This document shows, piece by piece, positions 8,052 through 17,527 of a stretch of 59,556 bases of DNA. This DNA is from Chlorobiota bacterium (GTDB lineage Bacteria; Bacteroidota; Bacteroidia; Bacteroidales; JAADGE01), in the NCBI GenBank assembly GCA_013152535.1, contig JAADGE010000042.1, positions 1-59,556 of the forward strand. Reading direction: 5' to 3'. Each line of letters opens with the position of its first letter. Positions within the stretch are counted from its first letter, which is position 1. The notes beneath the pieces were generated by a model. That model was not told where the DNA came from. It did no database searches and saw only the letters and a program-made list of their open reading frames with translations. The position numbers and the translations under genes are program-made.

Positions 8052-9551
8052 TTATTCGGTACTTTTAAGAGCATCGGGTAAGAAATTAACAATATCCGAA
8101 GCAATAAGCGGGTATTGTCCTTTCTGTTCTGCGGCAAAATCGCCCGCCAATCCGTGAATATACACACCGTATAGTGCTGCCTCGAAAGGCGTATATTTTT
8201 GCGATAAAAAAGACAGGATAATGCCTGTAAGAACATCACCGCTGCCGCCTGTTGCCATACCCGGGTTTCCGGTTGAATTAAAATAAACCTTGCCTTCGGG
8301 TGTTGTTATTGCCGTATGTGCTCCTTTTAAAACAACAAAAACATTATATCTTTCGGAAAATTCAATTTGTTTTTGCATCTCATCAAAATTATTCTTGCTT
8401 TTGCCGACTAAGCGTTCAAATTCTTTCGGGTGAGGCGTAAAAATACTTTCTGCAGGAACACTTTTTAGCCAATTTTTATTTTCTGATAAGATTGTAATTG
8501 CATCGGCATCAAAAACTACAGGTTTATCGTAAGTTTCGAGCAAAATTTTAAGCATTTTTTTTGTTTCTCCGGCAAACCCTATACCCGGACCTGTTGCAAT
8601 TGCATTAAATTTTTCTAAACTCGGTAAATCGGAAATATTTTTTTTGTTTTCATTGATATAAAGCATCGTTTCGGGAGACGAAATTTGCAAAATCAGGTAG
8701 TTTAATGACGGCACAACAGCCGTAAGCAATCCGACACCTGTTCTGTGAGCAGCTTTTGCCGAAAAAATTTGAGCCCCTGCCTTTCCGTAACTTCCGGCAA
8801 TTAACAAGGCATGCCCGTAATTTCCTTTATGCGAAAATTTTTTGCGTTTTTTTATTTTAACATCCTCTTTATGAACATAATAAAAAGGTGTATTTGTTTT
8901 TTTAATAAAATCTTCGTGAATTCCGATATCAATGGTATGAAAATCGCCGACATATTGTTCGTTTTCCGGAAACAAAAAAGAAAGTGAAGGATATTGAAAC
9001 GTAATCGTATGATTTGCACGAATAATTGTTCTCTTTTCATTCGGATTATTCTCACCGAAAAGCCCGGACGGGATATCTACTGAGACCACTTCATTGGGTA
9101 ATTCATTTATTTTCTTTACCGTTTCTTCCGGCAAACCGCTTAACAAACGAGATAAACCGGAACCGAACACAGCATCAATTATTAAGGTATTTTTTTTTAT
9201 GCAGGGAAACTTTTCAATATCGTCAAGAACAAAAAAGGGAACTTCTTTAAGTGATTTAAGTCGTTCAAGGTTTACTTTAAAATCACCGGAAACTTTATCG
9301 GTAAATTTTACAAAGTAAACCGAAACATTCAAACTTTTTTCGGCAAGCAGTCGGGCAATAACCAATCCGTCGCCGCCGTTGTTTCCGGGTCCTGCAAAAA
9401 CAGCAAAGTTTATTTTATCAAAATATAATTTTAAAATTTTATCCGTGGCTCGCGAAGCTGCACGCTCCATTAAACTTAAGGAGGAAATCGGTTCGTTTTC
9501 AATGGTATAATTATCGGCTTGCCGTGTAATATCAGAAGTGAATATCTTCAT
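8052..9551 (-). CDS. nnr: Bifunctional NAD(P)H-hydrate epimerase / ADP-dependent dehydratase
   Basis: Repairs hydrated NAD(P)H. The N-terminal YjeF_N epimerase (about 1-210) carries FAGPGNNGGDGLVIARLL. The C-terminal ribokinase-like dehydratase (about 220-499) carries HKGNYGHALLIAGS, ATGPGIG and the ADP-site GGSGDVLTG. The start is ATG 9551 (MKIFTSDITRQADNY), giving 499 residues, the usual length; the 28 extra residues of the longer frame cross the promoter and do not resemble the family. The gene diverges from the phosphopantetheinyl transferase gene 46 bp away, and their -7 boxes face each other. Confidence 0.95.
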   Translation of the reverse strand: MKIFTSDITRQADNYTIENEPISSLSLMERAASRATDKILKLYFDKINFAVFAGPGNNGGDGLVIARLLAEKSLNVSVYFVKFTDKVSGDFKVNLERLKSLKEVPFFVLDDIEKFPCIKKNTLIIDAVFGSGLSRLLSGLPEETVKKINELPNEVVSVDIPSGLFGENNPNEKRTIIRANHTITFQYPSLSFLFPENEQYVGDFHTIDIGIHEDFIKKTNTPFYYVHKEDVKIKKRKKFSHKGNYGHALLIAGSYGKAGAQIFSAKAAHRTGVGLLTAVVPSLNYLILQISSPETMLYINENKKNISDLPSLEKFNAIATGPGIGFAGETKKMLKILLETYDKPVVFDADAITILSENKNWLKSVPAESIFTPHPKEFERLVGKSKNNFDEMQKQIEFSERYNVFVVLKGAHTAITTPEGKVYFNSTGNPGMATGGSGDVLTGIILSFLSQKYTPFEAALYGVYIHGLAGDFAAEQKGQYPLIASDIVNFLPDALKSTE

Positions 9552-9559
9552 ATTTTTAT

Positions 9560-9567
9560 TACTTTTG
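9560..9567 (+). promoter_or_regulatory. -7 box TACTTTTG for the phosphopantetheinyl transferase gene
   Basis: Exact TAnnTTTG match; start near 9574, leader about 24 bases to ATG 9598. It faces the leftward -7 box at 9582-9589, so the two transcripts would begin at almost the same base pair. Confidence 0.5.
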
Positions 9568-9581
9568 TTTTTTGTTGTGAA

Positions 9582-9589
9582 CAAAGATA
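9582..9589 (-). promoter_or_regulatory. -7 box TATCTTTG for nnr
   Basis: Read leftward, TATCTTTG; start near 9575 and a leader of about 24 bases to ATG 9551. Only 14 bases separate it from the opposing box at 9560-9567. Confidence 0.5.
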
Positions 9590-9597
9590 AGGAAAAT

Positions 9598-10236
9598 ATG
9601 CCCGATTTAAACATCATTTTTGAGAAAACAAACAACGATTATTCATTGAAACTTGCAAAATTTGAAAAGAATTCGGATTTTTTATTTCAACAAATTAAGA
9701 ACTTTCTGAAAGATAACGAAATTGCGAATTTTCTGAAAATAAAAAATGAAAAACGGAAAATTGAATGGCTCGGCACAAGAATCCTGCTTAAAAAAATGCT
9801 CGGATTTTATACAGAAATACAATACAATAACAACGGCAGCCCTTACCTTAAGATCGACCGACACATTTCAATTACACATTCTAAAAATTATATCGGCATT
9901 ATTTTAAGCAAAAATAAAAATACGGGAATTGATATTGAAATAATTTCGGACAGGATACTGAAAACGGCATCAAAATTTATTCCCGACACAGAAATTAAAA
10001 CAATAAAAACGCATAAAGAGATATATCTTCATTGGTGCAGCAAAGAAACTTTATTTAAAATAAAAGGCGGCGGAGGCTACGATTTCAAAAAAGATTTTGT
10101 ACTTGCTCCTTTTCAAGCCGAAGAAAAAGGAACAATAACAGCATTTATTACCAAATACGGAAAAGAACAATTTATCTTATCATACCTTTTTATGTCTCCG
10201 GGAAATAGGGAACTTTTATTAGTTTGGCACGGATAA
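9598..10236 (+). CDS. 4'-phosphopantetheinyl transferase superfamily protein
   Basis: Transfers phosphopantetheine from CoA to the serine of carrier proteins. Starting at ATG 9598 (MPDLNIIFEK) it has 212 residues; the in-frame upstream stretch is hydrophobic and overlaps the promoter. Sfp-like marks: WLGTRILLKKML, SITHSKNYI, magnesium-binding GIDIEII and WCSKETLFKIKGGG. The second half is short, consistent with a Bacteroidota fatty-acid/arylpolyene type enzyme. Its carrier protein is not in the window. The gene stands alone, divergent from nnr. It could be the housekeeping ACP synthase or a secondary-metabolism paralog. Confidence 0.88.
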   Translation: MPDLNIIFEKTNNDYSLKLAKFEKNSDFLFQQIKNFLKDNEIANFLKIKNEKRKIEWLGTRILLKKMLGFYTEIQYNNNGSPYLKIDRHISITHSKNYIGIILSKNKNTGIDIEIISDRILKTASKFIPDTEIKTIKTHKEIYLHWCSKETLFKIKGGGGYDFKKDFVLAPFQAEEKGTITAFITKYGKEQFILSYLFMSPGNRELLLVWHG

Positions 10237-10306
10237 ATAAAAAAAAATCATTTTTATTTTAGGCTTTTTTCAATTATCTTGCAAACTGAAATCAATTCTC
10301 AAAATA

Positions 10307-12451
10307 ATGCCGAAAAGATACACTTTAACATATTTTTTGCTGTTTTTTTCTGTATATATTTTTTCTCAGAACATACAAATCGATTCTCTTATTAATGCTT
10401 CCGAGTATGAAAAATCGGATAGTATCAGAATAAAAAATTACCTGGAAATAAGTCGTTTATATAACAGTTCTGACCAAAATGATTCTGCTTTATATTTCCT
10501 GAGAAAAGGAAAAATATGTTCTGAACAACTGATGAATTCAAAAAAACAATCGCAAAAAGAAACCGGAAGTTTCTTATTAGCTGAGTGTTATTATTCTGTT
10601 GCCCTTATTGAATATAATGATTTAAATTTCAGTTCCGCAGAAAAGGATTATAATGAAGCGATGCAAATTTGCAATCATTTAATAAAATATTCCGAATCGC
10701 AAATGATTAAAACAGAAGTATTGAAATTAAAGGCAAATATTCATTCGGGAATTGCCAATATATATATCGACAAAGGATATTATTCGGTTGCACTAAATAA
10801 CTTTCTGAACGCACAGAAAATTACGGATACTTTGATAAATAACGGAATTATTCCGGAAAAAGAGTCTGCCGCACAATTTTTTCACCTCGGATTAATTCAT
10901 TATTATTTAAATAACTTTCAAAAATCAATAAAATATTATAAAAAAGCATTAGAAATTTCCGAAAAATATCATAACGAAAGTGCAATTGCTAAGATTAACA
11001 GCAATATAGGAATTGTGGAGACTCAATTAAATCATATCGAAACGGCTTTAAGCTATTTAAAAAAAGCATTAAAATATGCCGAAAAAGAAAAAAATGAGAT
11101 ATTAAAAGCTCAAATTTTTGACAATATGGCCGATTGTTATTCCAAACAAAAAAATTATCATAATGCAGAATTGTATTTAGCTAAGGCTATGATTATTACC
11201 GAAAAATATAACAGCAAACAGGGCAAAATTTATATTTTATTAGGATTAGCTGATGTTTACAATAAAACAAACAAATACCGCAGAGCAAAAGACTATTCGG
11301 ACAGAGCATTAATACTTGCCGAAAGCATAAAATCCATTTCATTCATCAGAGATATTTATTTACAAATTTCAGAAATTTATGAAAACGAACATCATTATGA
11401 AGATGCATTAAACTATTTTAAGAAATACAAAACACTGGAAGACAGCATTATAAATAAAGAAAAGCTGCAACAGATACAAGAAAGTGAAAGTAAATACCTC
11501 TCTGCTAAAAAACAAGAAGAAATAAACCGCCAAAAATTAGAATTAGCAAAAAGAGACAGTGAATTAAAAATAAAAAAGACTCAAAATTATATTTTCGGTG
11601 CTGTCGTACTGTTTCTGATTGTATTAATATTCATCATTTTTATTACCCTAAAACAAAAACAGAAAATAAACAACCTCATTCAAAAACAGAATAAAAAAAT
11701 TACGGACAGTATTGAATATGCAAAAAAAATACAAACAGCTGCTCTGCCGTCCGAAAAAGTATTAAACCGACTTTTCAAAAGTCATTTTGTATTATTTAAA
11801 CCCCTACAAATCGTCAGCGGTGATTTTTATTGGGCGGTAAAAAAAGATAATTTCATTGTTTTTGCCGCAGCCGACTGTACCGGACACGGAATTCCGGGAG
11901 CATTTATCAGTATGCAGGGAATTTCATTTCTGAATGAATTAACTTTAATTTCAGACCTTACTCGCCCTGATTTAATTTTAGAAGAAATGCGTTTTATTCT
12001 GAAAAAATCATTCCGCCAAACAGGTAAATTTAACGAACAATCCGATGGTATTGATATTTCATTATGCAGTATTAATACCGATACCGACGAACTTTATTTT
12101 GCCGGAGCAAATAACTCGGCATATCTTATCCGAAACAATGAAATTATTGAATTAGAAGCCGTTTCCAATCCCATCGGAATTTATTATAAAGAAATTGCCT
12201 TTAAAAAACAAAAATTTAAACTGCAAAAAGACGACATAATATACTTATTTACTGATGGTTATGCAGACCAATTCGGGATAAACGAAAATAAAATTCAAAA
12301 ATTTACCATCAAACGATTTCGTGAACTTTTAATTGAAATAAATCAAAAACCACCGGCAGAACAAAAAGAAATACTTGAAAAAACATATTTTGACCGAAAA
12401 AAACAATCTAAGCAAATTGATGATATTTTAATTTTCGGGATCAGATACTAA
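10307..12451 (+). CDS. TPR sensor with C-terminal SpoIIE/PP2C phosphatase
   Basis: A 714-residue protein: signal peptide (1-20), about six TPR units (30-380) that would lie in the periplasm, a coiled coil, a transmembrane helix (FGAVVLFLIVLIFIIFI, about 425-445) and a cytoplasmic SpoIIE-type PP2C domain (about 470-714). Metal-binding aspartates are present in IVSGDFYW, AADCTGHGIPGAF and the terminal IDDILIFG, so it should be active. Such phosphatases dephosphorylate anti-anti-sigma-like or SiaC-like phosphoproteins. It has the same architecture as the protein at 44574-46481. A TATCTTGC box at 10275-10282 is a plausible promoter. The ligand of the TPR region is unknown. Confidence 0.9.
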   Translation: MPKRYTLTYFLLFFSVYIFSQNIQIDSLINASEYEKSDSIRIKNYLEISRLYNSSDQNDSALYFLRKGKICSEQLMNSKKQSQKETGSFLLAECYYSVALIEYNDLNFSSAEKDYNEAMQICNHLIKYSESQMIKTEVLKLKANIHSGIANIYIDKGYYSVALNNFLNAQKITDTLINNGIIPEKESAAQFFHLGLIHYYLNNFQKSIKYYKKALEISEKYHNESAIAKINSNIGIVETQLNHIETALSYLKKALKYAEKEKNEILKAQIFDNMADCYSKQKNYHNAELYLAKAMIITEKYNSKQGKIYILLGLADVYNKTNKYRRAKDYSDRALILAESIKSISFIRDIYLQISEIYENEHHYEDALNYFKKYKTLEDSIINKEKLQQIQESESKYLSAKKQEEINRQKLELAKRDSELKIKKTQNYIFGAVVLFLIVLIFIIFITLKQKQKINNLIQKQNKKITDSIEYAKKIQTAALPSEKVLNRLFKSHFVLFKPLQIVSGDFYWAVKKDNFIVFAAADCTGHGIPGAFISMQGISFLNELTLISDLTRPDLILEEMRFILKKSFRQTGKFNEQSDGIDISLCSINTDTDELYFAGANNSAYLIRNNEIIELEAVSNPIGIYYKEIAFKKQKFKLQKDDIIYLFTDGYADQFGINENKIQKFTIKRFRELLIEINQKPPAEQKEILEKTYFDRKKQSKQIDDILIFGIRY

Positions 12452-12488
12452 TCTCTAATTTTATAATTATTAATAAAAAAACAATCTT

Positions 12489-13361
12489 ATGAATTTCGAC
12501 ATTAACAAAATTTCAGTCAAGCCGGGAAAAAAAATCAACATCGAAGATTACGATACAAAATATGCAGGCACATACACAAAAGATTCGGCAAAAAAAGAGC
12601 TTAAAAAAAACACAAAAGAGCTTAAAGAAATGCAAGAAATGTTCTATGCCGACGACAGATATTCGTTATTGATTATTTTGCAGGCATCGGATGCTGCCGG
12701 AAAAGACGGAGCCATAAGACACGTCTTCGGCGGATTAAACCCGCAAGGTTGCCGCGTACACAGTTTTAAAGCACCTTCAAAAATTGAGCTGCAACACGAT
12801 TATATTTGGCGGCATTACAAAGTTTTGCCCGAAAGAGGAATGATTGAAATTTTCAACCGTTCGCATTACGAAAATGTTATTGTAACAAAAGTTCATCCCG
12901 AATATATTCTCGGAGAACGAATTCCCGGAATTGATTCAGTTGATAAAATTAATGCCGATTTCTGGAAAAACAGATACGACCAAATCAACAATTTTGAAAA
13001 ACACATATCCGAAAACGGTACTCATATCTTAAAGTTCTTTTTAAATTTATCGAAAGACGAACAAAAAAAACGCTTTCTGGCTCGACTCGATACACCTAAG
13101 AAAAATTGGAAATTCAGCACAGGAGATATCAAAGAACGTAAATATTGGAACAATTACCGAAAAGCTTTTGAAGATATGATTAACGAAACATCTTCGGAAA
13201 ATGCACCGTGGCACATTATTCCGGCAGACAATAAATGGTTTTCGCGTATTGCCATCGGCAAAATTATTTATGAAAAAATGAAATCGCTGGATTTACAGTA
13301 TCCTCCGGCAGAAAAACCCGAACTGCTTGAAGAAGCAAGAAAACAACTGATAAATGAATAA
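12489..13361 (+). CDS. ppk2: PPK2-family polyphosphate:nucleotide phosphotransferase
   Basis: A 290-residue cytoplasmic kinase that phosphorylates nucleotides with polyphosphate. Walker A ASDAAGKDGAIRHVF, lid-adjacent NPQGCRVHSFKAP and Walker B IEIFNRSHYENVIV are intact. The aspartate in AGKDG and the RSHYE segment fit single-domain class I/III PPK2 enzymes; which nucleotide is used cannot be read off. It lies 37 bp after the TPR/PP2C gene with no clear promoter between, so co-transcription is possible. It ends at a 31-bp palindrome shared with the convergent helicase gene. Confidence 0.93.
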   Translation: MNFDINKISVKPGKKINIEDYDTKYAGTYTKDSAKKELKKNTKELKEMQEMFYADDRYSLLIILQASDAAGKDGAIRHVFGGLNPQGCRVHSFKAPSKIELQHDYIWRHYKVLPERGMIEIFNRSHYENVIVTKVHPEYILGERIPGIDSVDKINADFWKNRYDQINNFEKHISENGTHILKFFLNLSKDEQKKRFLARLDTPKKNWKFSTGDIKERKYWNNYRKAFEDMINETSSENAPWHIIPADNKWFSRIAIGKIIYEKMKSLDLQYPPAEKPELLEEARKQLINE

Positions 13362-13372
13362 TTATCTTTTCC

Positions 13373-13403
13373 GACTTTCCAAGTTTTAAAAACTTGGAAA
13401 GTC
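13373..13403. terminator. 31-bp palindrome between convergent genes
   Basis: GACTTTCCAAGTTTT, one base, then its exact complement: a perfect 15-bp stem. It lies between the stops of ppk2 (rightward) and the SNF2 helicase (leftward) and can fold identically on both strands. No long T-run follows on either side, so it may be a bidirectional terminator or a dispersed palindromic repeat. Confidence 0.6.
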
Positions 13404-13405
13404 TC

Positions 13406-16336
13406 CTATTCAAACAAAGCAAATAACATTTCTTCCGACAATTTTCCGAGCGGATTTTCATTATTAACAATCAAATTTGCCAATTCCGATTTTTCGTTTT
13501 GAAGTTTCAGAATTTTTTCTTCAACCGTGTTTTCGGTAATGTATTTATATACCATCACATTACGCTTTTGCCCGATACGATGTGCCCTGTTCACGGCTTG
13601 TTTTTCAACCGCCGGATTCCACCACGGGTCAAGAATAAAAACATAATCAGCTTCCGTAAGATTTAATCCCGTGCCGCCGGCTTTTATCGAAATTAAAAAA
13701 ACTTTATTCTCTTTGTTATCCTGAAACTCCGAAACAACCTTTTCTCTGTCTTTTGTTTTTCCGGTTAATTGCGAATATTTTATATTATTTTTATCAAAGT
13801 ATGAAGAAAACAAATTCAAATGCTTTACAAATGATGAAAAAATCAGCACTTTATGATTTTCTGAAATTAAATTCTTGATATTTCTGATAACCTCGTTAAA
13901 TTTTCCCGATTCGCTTTTGTAATTTTCATCAACTAATATCGGATGATTGGAAATTTGTCTTAATTTCATTAATGCCGACAAAACTTCTGCCGAAATATTT
14001 TTCTTTTGCCCTGTTTCCGCCAATTCCAAAAGTTTGTTTCTGATTTTTGACTTTTCTTTTTCGTAAACAGATTTTTGCTCCTCATCGGCGACACAATAAA
14101 TAACTTGCTCCGCTAATTCGGGTAAATCTTTTGCAACTTCTTTTTTTGTTCTTCTGATAATAAACGGGTTGATAATTGATTTTAACTTTTGCTCTGAAAT
14201 TTCATCGTGTTCTTTTTCAATAGGTTTTATAAAAATTTCTCTGAAAAAAGTTTTACTTCCGAGCATTCCGTCATTTAAAAAATTCATTTGCGACCATAAA
14301 TCAGATAATGAATTTTCTATCGGTGTTCCGGTCAAAACGGCTCTGAATTCCGATTCTAACTCTAAAATTGCACGATAAGTTTTAGATGCCGAATTTTTTA
14401 TAAATTGGCTTTCATCCAAAATAACATATAAAAATTCGTGCTCCTTAATTAATTCAATATCATTTCTTACGGTAGCATAACTTGACAACACAACATCGAA
14501 ATTATCAAACTTTCGGATATAATTTTGTCGTTTATTTCCGACATATTTAAGGGCTTTTAAATCGGGAGCAAAGTGCTTTATTTCATTAAACCAATTATGA
14601 ATTAAGGAAACAGGCATAACAATTAAACTTGCTTTTTTGGTATATTTGTTTTTTTCATCCGGTTCGTAAAACAGACTTAATTGTTCTTGTTTTCTGTCTT
14701 TTATCGAATAATTTTTCTTATTTTCCTTTCGTTCATTAATTGTATCTTGCAAAAGCGTAATGGTCTGCAAGGTTTTACCCAAACCCATATCGTCGGCAAG
14801 GCAGACACCGAAATCGGCATTTCGCAAAAATGTCATTCGCTTAAAACCGTCTTTTTGGTATGGTCTTAATTCGGCTTTAATATTCAGCGGCATAGTAACC
14901 GAATAATCGTTAAAAGTTAACAATTTTTTAAAATTCTCTTTATACGAATCATCAATTCCTTGAATATCAGACTTATCCAAAGCAGTAAAATGCGTTTTGC
15001 CGATTTTTAAACCCTTTTTGTTTTCTTCTCCGAGCAAAAATAAATCGCCGTATTTTGCAAACCATTCATCAGGAATTATTGCAATTGTGTTATCCGGCAA
15101 AATAAATTCTCGATTGTTATTTAAGATATTTGATTTCAGTTGAATAAAAGGAATTTTAAACTTTCCGAAAGAAACCGTTCCGTATATATCGAACCAATCT
15201 TTGCCGTTCTCGGCTTTAATCTCCAAACTTATTTCTTCGGTAAAATATTCGGTTTTAAAGAAATTTTGTTTAATCTCAATTTCGTTTTCTTCAAAAACCA
15301 ATTTATTTTCTTTTAACCATAGAATCGAGTTATGTCTTTGTATCCCAATATCTTTACCGGAATATGAAATTTTAAAAGTACCGCCGTTTTGTTCGATTAA
15401 ACCGGCAAGTTTTATTTTTTCTACAAGTTGGCTTTCAGCTTTTTCATTTCTTAAAATTTTCATAAAAGAAAATTTATCCTCATCAAAAAAAAGTTTCGGT
15501 TCACAGGGCAAACCGTATTGGTATTCTCCGCTTTCATATTTAAAAAAGAGCAAAAAAGTATATTCGCCTTTCCAATCTTTTTCCAAAGAAACTCTCGGTT
15601 TAAAATTTTCTGTTTTTTCAGTAACAGAAAAACCCGAGGGCTTAACATGATATTTTTTCATTGCTTTAAAAGCAAAAACTTCAAACCATTTTTTTTCGAA
15701 ACCGGCAGGAATTAAAAGTTGTTCTTTGCTGAAAAAAGGTAATAATTTTTTTCCGTCGATATCATCGAAAAAATACATTTTGTTTTCTAAAACCAAGCGA
15801 CAAGGTTCATTTGTTAAAATAATACCTGTTTTACCGAATAAACTGACAATCTTATCTTTATGTTTTACAGACAGATAATATTTTGTCCCGTTTTCGGTTT
15901 TTTCAATATTAAAAACGGTTTTTGCCGGTTCGGTCTTAATCTCAATCTCATCCTCGGGATATAAAGTAGTAAATTTATCCTTTCTCAAATAAAGCAGCAA
16001 ACCGGCTTCTTTAATCTTATCAATAACAATTACAAGTTGCTTTTCAATAAAAGGTCTGATACGTTTTTCAATATCATCTTTACTTAAAGTTTTAAAAAAA
16101 TCATTAGTTTTTTGTCGTTTTCCGAAAATTTTTGTCAAATTTTTATCCGAGTAAGCATTAATAGATTTTATGATGCTTAATTCATCATCGGTCAAATTTC
16201 CTGATTTTTCGGCAATTTCGGGAGTTACTGCTTCCGTAACTTCAATAAAATACTCATTTTTTCTTTGATAAAAAAAAGGAGTAATAATAAAACCTATATT
16301 CTTATAATTTCGTATTACGGCAATAATTTTTGACAT
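13406..16336 (-). CDS. SNF2-family DEAD/DEAH-box helicase
   Basis: A 976-residue SWI2/SNF2 ATPase. The first ~480 residues are a beta-rich region of unclear role, with no SWIM zinc motif. The ATPase core (about 485-970) has Walker A ADDMGLGKTLQT (about 514-526), DESQ instead of DEAH/DEAQ (641-644), LTGTPIENSLSDLW, motif V SIKAGGTGLNLT and motif VI AVNRAHRIGQ. It translocates on double-stranded DNA and in bacteria is linked to RNA polymerase recycling or chromosome remodelling. ATG 16336 is the natural start; TAATTTCG at 16359-16366 is a near-consensus -7 box. No restriction or methylase genes adjoin it, so a defence role is not indicated. Confidence 0.92.
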   Translation of the reverse strand: MSKIIAVIRNYKNIGFIITPFFYQRKNEYFIEVTEAVTPEIAEKSGNLTDDELSIIKSINAYSDKNLTKIFGKRQKTNDFFKTLSKDDIEKRIRPFIEKQLVIVIDKIKEAGLLLYLRKDKFTTLYPEDEIEIKTEPAKTVFNIEKTENGTKYYLSVKHKDKIVSLFGKTGIILTNEPCRLVLENKMYFFDDIDGKKLLPFFSKEQLLIPAGFEKKWFEVFAFKAMKKYHVKPSGFSVTEKTENFKPRVSLEKDWKGEYTFLLFFKYESGEYQYGLPCEPKLFFDEDKFSFMKILRNEKAESQLVEKIKLAGLIEQNGGTFKISYSGKDIGIQRHNSILWLKENKLVFEENEIEIKQNFFKTEYFTEEISLEIKAENGKDWFDIYGTVSFGKFKIPFIQLKSNILNNNREFILPDNTIAIIPDEWFAKYGDLFLLGEENKKGLKIGKTHFTALDKSDIQGIDDSYKENFKKLLTFNDYSVTMPLNIKAELRPYQKDGFKRMTFLRNADFGVCLADDMGLGKTLQTITLLQDTINERKENKKNYSIKDRKQEQLSLFYEPDEKNKYTKKASLIVMPVSLIHNWFNEIKHFAPDLKALKYVGNKRQNYIRKFDNFDVVLSSYATVRNDIELIKEHEFLYVILDESQFIKNSASKTYRAILELESEFRAVLTGTPIENSLSDLWSQMNFLNDGMLGSKTFFREIFIKPIEKEHDEISEQKLKSIINPFIIRRTKKEVAKDLPELAEQVIYCVADEEQKSVYEKEKSKIRNKLLELAETGQKKNISAEVLSALMKLRQISNHPILVDENYKSESGKFNEVIRNIKNLISENHKVLIFSSFVKHLNLFSSYFDKNNIKYSQLTGKTKDREKVVSEFQDNKENKVFLISIKAGGTGLNLTEADYVFILDPWWNPAVEKQAVNRAHRIGQKRNVMVYKYITENTVEEKILKLQNEKSELANLIVNNENPLGKLSEEMLFALFE

Positions 16337-16430
16337 CTTTAATTTTATAAACAGATGACGAAATTAATAAAAATCAGGTTTTATTAATATTCTTGAATAA
16401 TTATTTACAATTTTGCAAAAAACAATTCGT

Positions 16431-16796
16431 ATGAAAGCTCTTACTACAATCGGTTTACTGATTTTATCAAATACGTTTATGACTTTCGCATGGTACGGTC
16501 ATTTAAAATTTTCGCATTGGAATTGGTTTAATAAACTGGGACTGATTTCAATTATTTTAATCAGTTGGGGTTTGGCATTATTTGAGTATTTTTTTCAAGT
16601 TCCGGCAAACCGTATCGGATACAAAGAAAACGGCGGACCTTTCAGTCTTATGCAACTAAAAGTAATACAAGAAGTTATAACGCTTGTTGTATTTACGATT
16701 TTCTCAATGCTTGTTTTTAACAACCGATTTAAATTAAATCACCTCATCGGTTTTGTGTTCTTGATTTTGGCGGTTTATTTTATTTTTAAAGATTGA
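16431..16796 (+). CDS. DMT/DUF486 small membrane protein
   Basis: A 121-residue protein with four predicted transmembrane helices. ATG 16431 (MKALTTIGLLILSNTFMTFAWYGHL) is chosen over the upstream TTG at 16413. The pattern FAWYGHL, LISWGLALFEYFFQVPANRIGY and QLKVIQEVITL is characteristic of DUF486, distantly related to EamA/DMT transporters. Substrate unknown. Its 3' end overlaps the convergent gene at 16786 by 11 bases. Confidence 0.85.
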   Translation: MKALTTIGLLILSNTFMTFAWYGHLKFSHWNWFNKLGLISIILISWGLALFEYFFQVPANRIGYKENGGPFSLMQLKVIQEVITLVVFTIFSMLVFNNRFKLNHLIGFVFLILAVYFIFKD

Positions 16797-17475
16797 TTTT
16801 TTTATCTTTCACAGCCACTTCTCCTTTTATCAGCCAAGAAATTCCGAAAGCCCAAAGGGCAATGCTTTCAAGCCAAAAAATCGGGTGATAACGGTCGTAT
16901 TGTGAATGGTGAGGAAAAATAAAAAGCATATAAATTGCAATCAGCAGCAAACTGCCGATAATTATATATCCGCAAATGCGATAAATTCTGTTTCTTTTTC
17001 TTTTTTGTTCGGTAAAAACAAGTTTCGGATCAGTAAGGGTAAACAAAAACAAAGAAATATACGCAAGCGTTAAAAAATATAATGCCGCCGAAACTAAATG
17101 TACAGTTCGAACCCAACCGACACGCCGGAGTTGCAGAATATCATAGTTACAGTTAATAATCATTTCTTTTGTTGCCGGGAAAAACGCAATACCGAGGGCA
17201 AAAACAAATGCGGCAATACCGGCAATACGGTCGCGATAGTCGTAACCGCGATAGGCAAACATAAACAGTGCCGTAGCCGATAAAATACCGACAAAAATAT
17301 TACGCATAACCGTATTGTAATACAGACTTATCGAACGTTGAATACAATGACAATTTCCCAAAGTTACAGCTCCAATTGCAACAATAAGCGGTAAAGCAAT
17401 ACCGAGAATTCCGACGGCTCGTCTTAATGTTATAACAGTTTTTTTATATTGACCGGATAATTCACGTGATTTCAT
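16786..17475 (-). CDS. Six-helix integral membrane protein, function unknown
   Basis: 229 residues with about six hydrophobic helices. A conserved-looking polar stretch SISLYYNTVMRNIFVG connects helices 1 and 2, with YRGYDYRDRIAG, FPATK and a histidine-bearing helix VRTVHLVSAALYF further on. This resembles the DUF998/Frag1-like fold group, but I cannot place it with certainty. The gene has its own TACTTTTG box just upstream and overlaps the convergent DUF486 gene by 11 bases at their ends. Confidence 0.7.
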   Translation of the reverse strand: MKSRELSGQYKKTVITLRRAVGILGIALPLIVAIGAVTLGNCHCIQRSISLYYNTVMRNIFVGILSATALFMFAYRGYDYRDRIAGIAAFVFALGIAFFPATKEMIINCNYDILQLRRVGWVRTVHLVSAALYFLTLAYISLFLFTLTDPKLVFTEQKRKRNRIYRICGYIIIGSLLLIAIYMLFIFPHHSQYDRYHPIFWLESIALWAFGISWLIKGEVAVKDKKINL

Positions 17476-17489
17476 AAATCTTTTTCTTT

Positions 17490-17497
17490 CAAAAGTA
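17490..17497 (-). promoter_or_regulatory. -7 box TACTTTTG for the six-helix membrane protein
   Basis: Exact TAnnTTTG match read leftward, about 15 bases before the ATG at 17475; the predicted mRNA leader is under 10 bases. Confidence 0.5.
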
Positions 17498-17527
17498 CAA
17501 AATAATTTAAATTATCTGTCATTTAAT

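Noticed and set aside
15201-15650. 149-codon rightward ORF
   Set aside because: It lies antisense inside the SNF2 helicase gene, which has clear motifs.
13406-16336. Phage-defence island around the SNF2 helicase
   Set aside because: No methylase, nuclease or other defence gene adjoins; neighbours are metabolic and membrane genes.
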